Shown piece by piece: positions 1 to 6,073 of a stretch of DNA of 11,727 nucleotides. The number at the start of each line of letters is the position of its first letter. Position 1 is the stretch's first letter. The notes beneath the pieces are model-generated. The model worked only from the letters and a program-made list of their open reading frames with translations, had not been told where the DNA came from and did no database searches. The stretch spans positions 32,889 through 44,615 of the forward strand of contig DJSH01000069.1 in the NCBI GenBank assembly GCA_002440225.1. The letters run 5' to 3'. A program made the translations under genes and the position numbers. Source of the DNA: Candidatus Segatella violae. Lineage in GTDB: Bacteria > Bacteroidota > Bacteroidia > Bacteroidales > Bacteroidaceae.

Positions 1-320
1 CCGAAGTTCTCCTTCATGGTCAATACCTGACCTATCTTTATCTTGTATTCACGGAAGAGGTTGTAATACAAACCGATGAGTTTCACCTGTCCGATGGCGG
101 AGAAGAGCTGGCGCTGCTCCACGCTGTCCAAGTGATGATCTACATGATGCTCGGCTCTTCCTGCCGCTACGGCACCAGAAGATACCAAGATTACCTCATA
201 GTCGTGTCGGCGAAGCCAAACGAGTTGGTCAACTATCGCCGACATTCTTGTTACGTCCAATTTTCCGTCTTCTCGGGTCAGCACGTTGCTACCCACTTTT
301 ACTACAATTCGTTTTCCCAT
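1..320 (-). CDS. proB: Glutamate 5-kinase, N-terminal part (cut by window edge)
   Basis: Translating the minus strand from the ATG at 320-318 gives an open frame of about 106 residues that runs off the left edge. It begins MGKRIVVKVGSNVLT, the substrate and phosphate-binding start of the amino acid kinase fold in glutamate 5-kinase. About 50 residues in comes VSSGAVAAGR, matching the SSGAV-x-G signature of ProB, and then a stretch reading SAIGQVKLIG. Glutamate 5-kinase phosphorylates L-glutamate with ATP to gamma-glutamyl phosphate, the first and usually feedback-controlled step of proline synthesis in the cytoplasm. The C-terminal two thirds are outside the window, so presence of a PUA domain cannot be judged. 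Its product feeds ProA and then ProC, which is encoded about 3.4 kb away in this window. No Shine-Dalgarno is evident; the bases before ATG are A-rich, as is common in Bacteroidetes. Confidence 0.93.
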   Translation of the reverse strand, partial: MGKRIVVKVGSNVLTREDGKLDVTRMSAIVDQLVWLRRHDYEVILVSSGAVAAGRAEHHVDHHLDSVEQRQLFSAIGQVKLIGLYYNLFREYKIKIGQVLTMKENF

Positions 321-345
321 TTTTTATGCTGATTATAACGCTTTT

Positions 346-423
346 GCCCTTACAGGGCGTATATTCTTTTCTTACTCACCCAGGGCGATGCCCTGGGCTA
401 AGTGCTTATTGGGCTTTCAGCCC
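346..423. repeat. Cluster of three GC-rich hairpins (REP-like)
   Basis: Three tight palindromes lie within 78 bp between the acyl-CoA synthetase stop (429) and the proB start (320). They are GCCCT-TAC-AGGGC (346-358), CCCAGGGC-GAT-GCCCTGGG (379-397) and GGGCT-TTC-AGCCC (411-423). The last is followed on the plus strand by GTTTTT, but no plus-strand gene lies upstream. On the minus strand it sits directly after the synthetase stop, where it could end or stabilise the transcript. The shared GCCC/GGGC core and repeated three-base loops look like repetitive extragenic palindromes. That reading is inference; genome copy number would decide it. Confidence 0.6.
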
Positions 424-428
424 GTTTT

Positions 429-2087
429 TCACTTTCTATTGTCTTTTTCTCTTATTTCGACTCTTCGAATCTTGCCCGATATAGTCTTAGGCAATTCATC
501 TACGAACTCGATGATGCGAGGGTACTTATATGGTGCAGTCTCATGCTTCACATGGTCTTGCAACTTCTTCACGAGGTCTGGTCCTGCCATGCTCTTGTAT
601 TCATCTTTCAATACGACAGTAGCTTTCACCACCATGCCTCGGATAGGGTCTGGTACTCCAGTGATGGCGCATTCCACGACGGCAGGGTGAGTCATCAAGG
701 CATTCTCTACCTCGAAAGGACCAATGCGGTAGCCCGAACTCTTGATTACGTCGTCGATTCTGCCCTCAAACCAGTAGTAGCCTTCCTCGTCGCGCCAAGC
801 CATATCGCCCGTGTGATAATAGCCATCGTGCCAAACCGACTTGGTTTGCTTTTCGTCACGATAGTAATATTTGAACAATCCGAGTGGCTTGTCATCCCCG
901 ATGCGGATGCAAATCTCGCCCTTTTCGCCATCCTCGCATTCCGTCATGTCGGGACGGAGGATATGCACATCGTATTGAGGATTAGGTTTGCCCATGCTTC
1001 CAGGCTTTGGCTTGATCCAAGGGAAGGTGCCGAGCGTCATGGTGGTCTCGGTTTGTCCGAAGCCCTCGTATATCTGGATGCCCGTCAGTCTCTGGAAGGT
1101 CTCTGCCACGGATGGGTTCATCGCCTCGCCCGCTGTGGTGCAGTATTCGAGACTGCTGAGGTCGTACTTCGAAAAGTCCTCCTGTATCATGAAGCGATAG
1201 ATGGTAGGAGGGGCGCAGAAGGAAGTGATGTGATACTTCTCTATTTGGCGCATAATCTTATCCGCTGTAAACTTCTCGTGGTCGAAGACGAAGACGGTGG
1301 CTCCGGCAAACCATTGTCCGTATAGCTTGCCCCATACTGCCTTGCCCCAACCTGTATCGGCTACGGTAAGGTGGATGGAGTTTTCGTGCAGGTTGTGCCA
1401 ATAGACACCTGTGGTGAGATGACCTAGGGCATAGAGGTGGTCGTGAGCCACCATCTTTGGTTCGCCAGTGGTGCCTGATGTAAAGTACATCAAGAGCGTG
1501 TCCTCATTGGTGTTCACATGCTCTGGACGAACGAAAGGTGGACAACCGTTCCATTCCTGCATCCAGTCGTGGAATCCCTCAGGGATGTCGGGACCGATGC
1601 TCACCAAGGTCTTGACGGTAGGGCTCTCTGGCATTGCCTCTTTTATCTGCTCCACCACATAGTCATCGCCGCAGCAGATGATGGCTTTCACGCTAGCCGC
1701 ATTGTTGCGATAGATGATGTCGTGCTTGGTGAGCATGTGGGTGGCAGGGATGGCGACGGCTCCTATCTTGTGGAGGCCGAGCATGGCGAGCCACCACTGA
1801 TAGTGGCGTTTCAAGATGAGCATCACCTTGTCGTCGTGTCCGATTCCGAGGCTTTGGAAGTAGGCGGCAGCCTTGTCGCTCTGCTCCTTCAAGTCCTTGT
1901 AAGTAAAGCGGATTTCCTCGCCTCGTTCGCTGGTCCAAAGCAGAGCCACGTGGTCGGGCTTGATTTTCGCCCACTCGTCCATCACGTCGTAGGCGAAGTT
2001 GAAATCCTCTGGTATGATAAACTCCAGATGCTCCTTGAAGTCTTGCTCTGAAGTGAATTTCGTCTGTTTTAAGAATCTCTCAATCAT
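429..2087 (-). CDS. AMP-forming acyl-CoA synthetase (medium-chain/acetyl-CoA synthetase-like)
   Basis: This 552-residue protein belongs to the ANL adenylate-forming superfamily. It would activate a carboxylic acid with ATP to an acyl-AMP and transfer it to coenzyme A. Visible motifs, in order: the phosphate-binding loop YFTSGTTGEPK (201-211), YEGFGQTETT (340-349), the YHTGD motif (424-428) with the hinge region GRIDDVIKSSGYRIGPFEVE (442-461), and the C-terminal PKTISGKIRR (533-542) whose K539 is the adenylation lysine. All key residues are present and length is normal for the family. The pattern resembles the medium-chain acyl-CoA synthetase/acetyl-CoA synthetase-like branch; the substrate cannot be read from sequence. 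It lies 37 bp downstream of the XRE-cupin regulator on the same strand and is probably co-transcribed with it. The pairing suggests the regulator senses a carboxylate or acyl-CoA status (inference). Confidence 0.93.
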   Translation of the reverse strand: MIERFLKQTKFTSEQDFKEHLEFIIPEDFNFAYDVMDEWAKIKPDHVALLWTSERGEEIRFTYKDLKEQSDKAAAYFQSLGIGHDDKVMLILKRHYQWWLAMLGLHKIGAVAIPATHMLTKHDIIYRNNAASVKAIICCGDDYVVEQIKEAMPESPTVKTLVSIGPDIPEGFHDWMQEWNGCPPFVRPEHVNTNEDTLLMYFTSGTTGEPKMVAHDHLYALGHLTTGVYWHNLHENSIHLTVADTGWGKAVWGKLYGQWFAGATVFVFDHEKFTADKIMRQIEKYHITSFCAPPTIYRFMIQEDFSKYDLSSLEYCTTAGEAMNPSVAETFQRLTGIQIYEGFGQTETTMTLGTFPWIKPKPGSMGKPNPQYDVHILRPDMTECEDGEKGEICIRIGDDKPLGLFKYYYRDEKQTKSVWHDGYYHTGDMAWRDEEGYYWFEGRIDDVIKSSGYRIGPFEVENALMTHPAVVECAITGVPDPIRGMVVKATVVLKDEYKSMAGPDLVKKLQDHVKHETAPYKYPRIIEFVDELPKTISGKIRRVEIREKDNRK

Positions 2088-2104
2088 GGTTTATGGAGTT
2101 TGAG

Positions 2105-2126
2105 AGGAGTTAACTCATTAACTCCT
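2105..2126. repeat. Intercistronic hairpin between xre-cupin and acyl-CoA synthetase
   Basis: AGGAGTTAA-CTCA-TTAACTCCT is a perfect 9-bp inverted repeat with a 4-base loop. Its edge overlaps the TAG stop of the XRE-cupin gene (2127-2125), and it ends 17 bp before the synthetase ATG. There is no U-run after it on the minus strand, so it is more likely an mRNA stability or translation-coupling element, or a protein-binding dyad, than a terminator. Confidence 0.55.
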
Positions 2127-2679
2127 ATATGATTATACACAGGAACTTGGCAGGCTTGCCATTCAATGAGCGGAAGCAATGCTGCTTCTTGCTGTCGAAG
2201 TAGATGCTGTCGCCTGGGCTTAGTTCTATTACTTTCTCTTCGATGGTCACTTCGAGCATACCTTCTATCACGTAGTCGTATTCCTGCCCGTCGTGTCCAT
2301 TCTTATGAGGCTTCTCGTCGCCTGGCAATGGATCAACTTGCACCATGAATGGGTTCACCTTGCGGTCTTTGAATCCCACGGCAAGGCTTTCGTACTTATA
2401 CTGGTTGTTGCGCTCGATTTCCGGACCTTGGTCTTTTCGGGTTACATAATATCCCTTCATGCGAGGTTCCTCGCCGAAGAGCAGTACATCGAGGTCGATG
2501 CCGTAGCGCTTCGAGATTTTCGAAAGGCGATAAACCGATGGGTCTGCTTCGCCCGATTCTATCTTTAGGTAATGGTCGAGACTGATTTCGCAAAGCTCTG
2601 CCACCTCCTCTGCAGGAATGTTGAGAACCTCGCGGAGACCTTTCAGTCGCTCGCCGATTTGCTTGATTGCTTCGTCCAT
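2125..2679 (-). CDS. XRE-family regulator with C-terminal cupin domain
   Basis: This 184-residue cytoplasmic transcription factor has two domains. Residues about 8-66 form a lambda-repressor-like helix-turn-helix (ERLKGLREVLNIPAEEVAEL, then a recognition-helix region through YLKIESGEADPSVYRLSKI). Residues about 110-184 form a small cupin barrel (GHDGQEYDYVIEGMLEV, then LSPGDSIYFDS). This architecture is well known for single-component regulators in which the cupin binds a small effector. The gene is immediately upstream of an acyl-CoA synthetase with a 37-bp gap and shares a promoter with it, so the most likely targets are this operon itself and genes for the same substrate. A well-formed promoter lies about 25-60 bp upstream of the ATG. 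The effector is unknown. The cupin argues against an antitoxin role. Confidence 0.9.
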   Translation of the reverse strand: MDEAIKQIGERLKGLREVLNIPAEEVAELCEISLDHYLKIESGEADPSVYRLSKISKRYGIDLDVLLFGEEPRMKGYYVTRKDQGPEIERNNQYKYESLAVGFKDRKVNPFMVQVDPLPGDEKPHKNGHDGQEYDYVIEGMLEVTIEEKVIELSPGDSIYFDSKKQHCFRSLNGKPAKFLCIII

Positions 2680-2706
2680 AATTATTTCTTCTTAGTTGTT
2701 TGGCGA

Positions 2707-2738
2707 CAAAAGTACGACTTTTTGTTGAGATATACAAA
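2707..2738 (-). promoter_or_regulatory. Bacteroidetes-type promoter for xre-cupin operon
   Basis: On the minus strand, TTTG (2738-2735) is followed after exactly 20 bp by TACTTTTG (2714-2707). This matches the Bacteroidetes sigma-ABfr consensus TTTG-N19-21-TAnnTTTG. The predicted transcription start is near 2700, giving a leader of about 20 nt before the ATG at 2679. It is the best-formed promoter in the window. Confidence 0.75.
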
Positions 2739-2835
2739 CAATCTGTTCATAAAATGCCTTTGTTACGTGAAGTTTCTTACTTAATCTTCGAATAATGCAT
2801 GAAAATTGATAGTATCCAACCTTATGACAATTTCT

Positions 2836-2870
2836 CATCAGCCTGATGACAACTTCATATCAGCCTGATG
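2836..2870. promoter_or_regulatory. Tandem dyad, two ATCAGCCTGAT palindromes
   Basis: CATCAGCCTGATG (2836-2848) and ATCAGCCTGAT (2859-2869) are near-perfect palindromes around a central base. Their centres are 22 bp apart, about two helical turns, so dimeric proteins could bind on one face. They lie about 190 bp upstream of the predicted HU-wHTH promoter and about 100-130 bp upstream of the xre -33 box. Operator function is inference; a dispersed repeat is the alternative. Confidence 0.45.
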
Positions 2871-3012
2871 CAAAACCTACAGAAGCCTACTTCTAACAGC
2901 CTCGCCTAATCCAGGTTTACTTAAATAAAGCTGATGTTTAGTTAAATATAAGTTAGATTTAAGCAAATATAGTTTAAACTATGCAAAAGGTAGCAGGCTT
3001 CTGTAGGTTTTG
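2871..3012. repeat. 142-bp segment bounded by 18-bp perfect inverted repeats
   Basis: The left arm CAAAACCTACAGAAGCCT (2871-2888) and the right arm (2995-3012) are exact reverse complements, with two more paired bases after one mismatch. The 106-bp interior is AT-rich and contains the palindrome ATAGTTTAAACTAT (2969-2982). It has no coding capacity and no obvious target-site duplication. It could be a MITE-like element or a long cruciform/regulatory structure. The right arm lies close upstream of the predicted HU-wHTH -7 box. Confidence 0.6.
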
Positions 3013-3026
3013 TACTAGGAATGTTG

Positions 3027-3034
3027 TAACTTTA
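3027..3034 (+). promoter_or_regulatory. Possible -7 box for HU-wHTH gene
   Basis: TAACTTTA differs at one base from the Bacteroidetes -7 consensus TAnnTTTG and lies about 80 bp before the ATG at 3116. No good -33 TTTG is found at the expected spacing; the 18-bp inverted-repeat arm lies close upstream, with its 3' half in the expected -33 region. Moderate to weak call. Confidence 0.35.
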
Positions 3035-3115
3035 CAGCCGTATGATACAAACTTTATATATATAAGTAGCGAGTCTCATAGATATAAATGTCAAACATAA
3101 AACACAGAGGTAATT

Positions 3116-3772
3116 ATGGCAAGATATATCAAGCAAGAAATGCCCGACCTGCAAGGAACGGGCGAAACCAAATGTTACTATCGACTGGAAAAGCGTCAAA
3201 ACCTCTCTACCAAGGAGTTCCTGAAGAGGGCTGGAGCACATGGCATCCTGGACGATGGCATTCTGGAACATGCGCTCAGCAAGATAGCCGAGCAACTGGT
3301 GGAGGAACTTGCGGATGGTAATACAGTAACCCTCGATGGTATCGGTACCTTCCAAGCTACACTGGGCGTGAAGAAGGACAAGGAGATGGATACCATCGAC
3401 GGTGATGAGACTAAGCGCAACGCCAAGAGCATCGAGGTGCAGAACGTGCGCTATGTGTCGGACAAGGAACTGGTGAAGGATGTCAATATGCGATGCAAAC
3501 TGTCAAGGGCGGGTGTAAGGCGAGTGAATAATTCGCCTTACACCAAGGAACAACGTCTGAAGAAGGCGTTGGAGTACCTTGCAGATCCTGCCCATCCCTT
3601 CATGCGTGTCGCCGACTATGCCGAGCTGACAGGCTTGCCTCGCTCATCTGCAACAAAAGAGCTTCGTAAGTTTTATGAAGACCCTTCGTGCGGCATTGAT
3701 TTCATGGGGCGAGGTACGGCCAAAGTGTATGTGAGAAGAGACGTTACCTCTTGCCAGCCAACAGACCATTGA
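3116..3772 (+). CDS. HU/IHF-like DNA-binding protein with C-terminal winged helix
   Basis: This 218-residue protein has an N-terminal HU/IHF-type domain (about residues 1-125). It includes an HU-like helical start (STKEFLKRAGAHG, then ILEHALSKIAEQLVEELADG) and the motif VTLDGIGTFQA (71-81), corresponding to the conserved G-x-G-T-F strand of HU. After a linker it has a C-terminal segment (about 143-208) whose pattern, RVADYAELTGLPRSSATKELRKF then GRGTAKVYVRR, reads as a winged helix-turn-helix. HU proteins fused to an extra domain are typical of Bacteroidetes, where they are often annotated as HU or HIG-type histone-like proteins. It probably bends DNA and binds specific sites, acting as a nucleoid-associated regulator. 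The start is fixed by ATG at 3116 with AGAGG just upstream, an unusually good ribosome binding site for this window. It is the only plus-strand gene, and its last 29 bp overlap the 3' end of proC tail to tail. Confidence 0.88.
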   Translation: MARYIKQEMPDLQGTGETKCYYRLEKRQNLSTKEFLKRAGAHGILDDGILEHALSKIAEQLVEELADGNTVTLDGIGTFQATLGVKKDKEMDTIDGDETKRNAKSIEVQNVRYVSDKELVKDVNMRCKLSRAGVRRVNNSPYTKEQRLKKALEYLADPAHPFMRVADYAELTGLPRSSATKELRKFYEDPSCGIDFMGRGTAKVYVRRDVTSCQPTDH

Positions 3773-4526
3773 TGACGGCAGCGGTGAATCCGCCTTGCTC
3801 CATGGTGTTCAAGCCCTTGATGGTGCAACCGCCAGGAGTCGTCACCTTGTCGATGGCTGCCTCTGGGTGTTCGCCTGTTGCCTGTAGCAACTCCACGGCA
3901 CCCTTCACGGTTTGCAACACGATCTTCTGTGCATCCTTAGCCTTGAAGCCCATCTCCACGCCACCTTCCACATTGGCTCTCACATAGCGCATGGCGTAAG
4001 CGATGGCGCACGACATGGCGGTGGCAGCAGGGAAGAGACGCTCCTCCATGATGAGGCTCTCGCCCAACTCATCGAAAATATCGGTTATCTGCTTGGTCTC
4101 GGTGGTGGATGCATCCACTGGGGTGATGAAGGTCATCGACTGCTTGTAGGCGATGGCGATGTTTGGCATCACGAGGAAGAAGGTTGGGGTGATGCCGTCC
4201 TTGTCGAGCCATTCCTTGATGTTGGCAGATGGCACGCCGGCAGCTACCACTACGAGCTTCTGGCTCTTGTAGTCCAATACATCCTTGATGCCCTTCAAGG
4301 TCTTCTCCACGCACCAAGGCTTTACTACCACGCACACGATGTCTGCGCCGTGGCAAGCCAACTGGTTGTCGAGGGTTACGCTGGCTCCTTCGCTTGCGAA
4401 GTGATCCAATACAGGTTGGTTGTGGTCAGATACTGTGATGTCTGCTGGAGTGAACTTCTCGCTCTGCAAGAGTCCTTCCGCCATGGCACCGCCCATGGCT
4501 CCTGCTCCGATGATTGTAATTTTCAT
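3744..4526 (-). CDS. proC: Pyrroline-5-carboxylate reductase
   Basis: This 260-residue cytoplasmic enzyme reduces 1-pyrroline-5-carboxylate to L-proline with NAD(P)H, the last step of proline synthesis. An N-terminal Rossmann fold opens with KITIIGAGAMGG (GAGAMG at 7-12). The all-helical C-terminal domain carries the family signature TTPGGCTIKGLNTMEQGGF (229-247). Length is normal. A -7 box (TATCTTTG) lies 32-39 bp upstream of the ATG at 4526. That promoter sits inside a 62-bp sequence repeated beyond the neighbouring ATPase gene. The 3' end overlaps the convergent HU-wHTH gene by 29 bp, so neither gene has room for an intergenic terminator on that side. ProB is encoded near the left edge, consistent with an arginine/proline cluster that has accumulated insertions. 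Confidence 0.95.
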   Translation of the reverse strand: MKITIIGAGAMGGAMAEGLLQSEKFTPADITVSDHNQPVLDHFASEGASVTLDNQLACHGADIVCVVVKPWCVEKTLKGIKDVLDYKSQKLVVVAAGVPSANIKEWLDKDGITPTFFLVMPNIAIAYKQSMTFITPVDASTTETKQITDIFDELGESLIMEERLFPAATAMSCAIAYAMRYVRANVEGGVEMGFKAKDAQKIVLQTVKGAVELLQATGEHPEAAIDKVTTPGGCTIKGLNTMEQGGFTAAVINGLLAGKR

Positions 4527-4546
4527 TGTCTTCTTATAGTTAAAAT

Positions 4547-4608
4547 GTTTACGTGTGCAAAGATACGATTTTTATCTGAAAGTAGAGCTGTTTGAAGACG
4601 ATATTTTT
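4547..4608. repeat. 62-bp direct repeat, left copy (contains proC promoter)
   Basis: This segment matches 6073-6134 at 59 of 62 positions in the same orientation; the first 43 bases (starting GTTTACGTGTGCAAAGATAC) are identical. The two copies bracket the ATPase gene. This copy carries the minus-strand -7 box at 4565-4558 that serves proC, and it ends 6 bp from the ATPase stop codon. Confidence 0.95.
4558..4565 (-). promoter_or_regulatory. -7 box of proC promoter
   Basis: On the minus strand this reads TATCTTTG, a full match to TAnnTTTG. It is followed by GCACACGT and then the proC ATG 32 bp downstream. No clear TTTG is found 19-21 bp further upstream, so the -33 part is weak. Confidence 0.6.
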
Positions 4609-4614
4609 CATTCC

Positions 4615-5967
4615 TTAAAGTAATCCTGTCATATATAAAGGCAGATAAATGATTCCGTCTTCTACCTTGACATCAGCAGTATGGAGTACAATGGGCTCTG
4701 CTATAGCAGAGGCATATTTCTTGGCAAAACGCTCTAATGAAGTCAATGTGTATCGAGTAGTTGATTTTACCTCTATCGGATGTATGTTGTGCCGATTGCT
4801 AAGAATAGCTTTCGGCACAAGAAAGTCAATCTCCATACGCTCGTTAGCATCAGTTTTGCTGTATGATGAGAAAAAGTATAGCTTGTGCCCGGCTGCACGT
4901 AGCATCTGTGCCACAATGTTTTCTACGAGCATTCCTTTGTTAAGCTCCAGTTTGTCATGCATCAACTTTCGGTATAGTTCCTCTGCCCGAATCTTAGCTT
5001 CACTGAATGCATGTGAAATCAAAAGCCCAGTGTCTGCCATATATAACTTGCGGGAACATTCGTCTGTGCGCATTTCTAATCCAACAGTAGGTTCTGTCGC
5101 AGCAAAACATGTGTTGATGACACGAGACTCGTCGAGCCAGAAGAAAGCAGTCTCTACATTTCTGCTTCTTGTACCTTTTCCTAATGCTGAGAGACGGAAC
5201 TTTTTTTCATGCTTTTGGAGCTGCGCAGGAATGGTATCGAAGATTTTAGTGACTCTTGCCTCTTGGCTACTTGCATATTTGCTAATGTCGCTACGATACA
5301 ATGATAGGATATTTCGTTTCGTTCTATCGACTTCGTCAAAGTCTTTGGTGTCAACCCAGTCTTTCACTGCTTGTGGCATGCCGCCTACTATCATATATAG
5401 GCGCATATACTCCATCATTTTTCGATGCAGTGATTGACCTAAGGGTTTGCGTTTAGTAAAACATTCCTTGACATAGTCCATCATCATATCGTCGCCCAAA
5501 GCCCAAAGAAATTCTTCCAAATCCATGGGATACATATCTATACGATGTTCCTCGCTTGGTATGTTGATGCTTTTCACGTTGGCATTGATGCTCATCAGTG
5601 AACCAGTCTCTATATAGTCGTACCTCCCATCTTTCACAAGATACTTGATGGCTTCACGAGCTATCGGGTATTTCTGAATCTCATCAAATACGATGAGTGA
5701 TTTTCTTTCGTGCAATTTCACTCCAGTTTCTAACATGAGATGCATGAAAAAAGAGTCGAGTTGCCCAGCGTAATCTGTAAACAGACTACGGATAGCTTGA
5801 GTGGTGTTGGTGAAGTCTATCAATATGTATGACTCGTACTCATTTTTGGCAAACTCCTCCACAATCCAACTTTTGCCAACTCGGCGTGCTCCATCTATCA
5901 GAAGTGCCTCCTTTTGGCTTCTTTTCTCTTTCCATAAGAGCAAGTCTTGATAAATCTTTCTACGCAT
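4615..5967 (-). CDS. AAA-family ATPase with C-terminal DUF4143/PD-(D/E)xK-like region
   Basis: This 450-residue protein has an N-terminal P-loop ATPase domain with Walker A GARRVGKS (26-33), Walker B LIVFDE (91-96), and the segment DYIETGSLMS (117-126), which fits the family's sensor strand. The C-terminal part (about 200-440) matches the pattern of the DUF4143 region found in Bacteroidetes and archaeal ATPases of the AAA_14 type. It includes MEIDFLV (378-384) and PIEVKS (397-402), a D...E-x-K arrangement like a PD-(D/E)xK nuclease fold. The cellular role of this family is not settled; the proteins are often multicopy. The start is ATG at 5967. The leader carries three direct repeats at a 34-nt period, and the gene is bracketed by a 62-bp direct repeat that gives it a promoter nearly identical to that of proC. 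It is unrelated in function to its neighbours and looks like a late arrival (inference). Nuclease activity is unproven. Confidence 0.85.
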   Translation of the reverse strand: MRRKIYQDLLLWKEKRSQKEALLIDGARRVGKSWIVEEFAKNEYESYILIDFTNTTQAIRSLFTDYAGQLDSFFMHLMLETGVKLHERKSLIVFDEIQKYPIAREAIKYLVKDGRYDYIETGSLMSINANVKSINIPSEEHRIDMYPMDLEEFLWALGDDMMMDYVKECFTKRKPLGQSLHRKMMEYMRLYMIVGGMPQAVKDWVDTKDFDEVDRTKRNILSLYRSDISKYASSQEARVTKIFDTIPAQLQKHEKKFRLSALGKGTRSRNVETAFFWLDESRVINTCFAATEPTVGLEMRTDECSRKLYMADTGLLISHAFSEAKIRAEELYRKLMHDKLELNKGMLVENIVAQMLRAAGHKLYFFSSYSKTDANERMEIDFLVPKAILSNRHNIHPIEVKSTTRYTLTSLERFAKKYASAIAEPIVLHTADVKVEDGIIYLPLYMTGLL

Positions 5968-5990
5968 AAGCTTAATCTATATTTAGTATG

Positions 5991-6073
5991 TACACCATTC
6001 CAAGGGTTAGACAATGCATCTTTATACACCATTCCAAGGTGAAACTAGCATTGTTTTATACACCATTCCAAGG
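5991..6073. repeat. Three direct repeats with exact 34-bp period in ATPase leader
   Basis: The core TACACCATTCCAAGG occurs at 5991-6005, 6025-6039 and 6059-6073. In the second and third copies it extends to the 19-bp unit TTTATACACCATTCCAAGG (6021-6039 and 6055-6073). The spacers between 19-mers are 15 bp and differ from each other, but they contain complementary 7-mers, ACAATGC (6011-6017) and GCATTGT (6048-6054), able to pair around the middle repeat. All copies lie in the untranslated leader of the ATPase gene, downstream of its predicted promoter. There are too few copies, and the units are too short, for a CRISPR array. Confidence 0.9.

Larger units (their letters stand above)
2680..3115. 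other. 436-bp divergent intergenic region with dyads
   Basis: No credible gene is seen between the divergent xre-cupin and HU-wHTH genes. The stretch holds the xre promoter, two copies of the dyad ATCAGCCTGAT (centres 2842 and 2864), an 18-bp perfect inverted repeat (2871-2888 and 2995-3012), a 14-bp palindrome (2969-2982), an AT-rich inner section, and a probable promoter for the HU-wHTH gene (-7-like box at 3027). The density of symmetry suggests protein-binding sites or a small repeat element. Confidence 0.6.

Noticed and set aside
379..423. Riboswitch upstream of proB
   Set aside because: The structure consists of simple short palindromes with 3-base loops and no recognisable aptamer; a REP-like or terminator reading is more economical.
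402..1325. Long open frame of 307 residues on the plus strand opposite the acyl-CoA synthetase
   Set aside because: It is antisense to a gene with a complete set of family motifs, and its translation shows no recognisable domain; it reflects codon bias of the true gene.
1518..2051. 177-residue plus-strand open frame opposite the acyl-CoA synthetase N-terminus
   Set aside because: Same reason: the opposite strand encodes well-conserved protein and this frame has no start signal or domain.
3032..3355. 107-residue minus-strand open frame over the HU-wHTH start and its promoter region
   Set aside because: No promoter or ribosome site for it, no domain, and it is antisense to the conserved HU fold.
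2125..3772. Toxin-antitoxin reading of the XRE gene near the HU-like gene
   Set aside because: The XRE protein carries a cupin sensor domain and pairs with an acyl-CoA synthetase; the HU-wHTH gene is divergent, more than 400 bp away, and has no toxin features.
3912..4595. 227-residue plus-strand open frame opposite proC
   Set aside because: His-rich low-information translation typical of antisense to a codon-biased gene; proC covers it with full family signatures.
5991..6073. CRISPR array reading of the three regularly spaced repeats
   Set aside because: Only three copies, 15-19 bp repeats and 15 bp spacers are below CRISPR norms, there are no cas genes nearby, and the array sits inside an mRNA leader.
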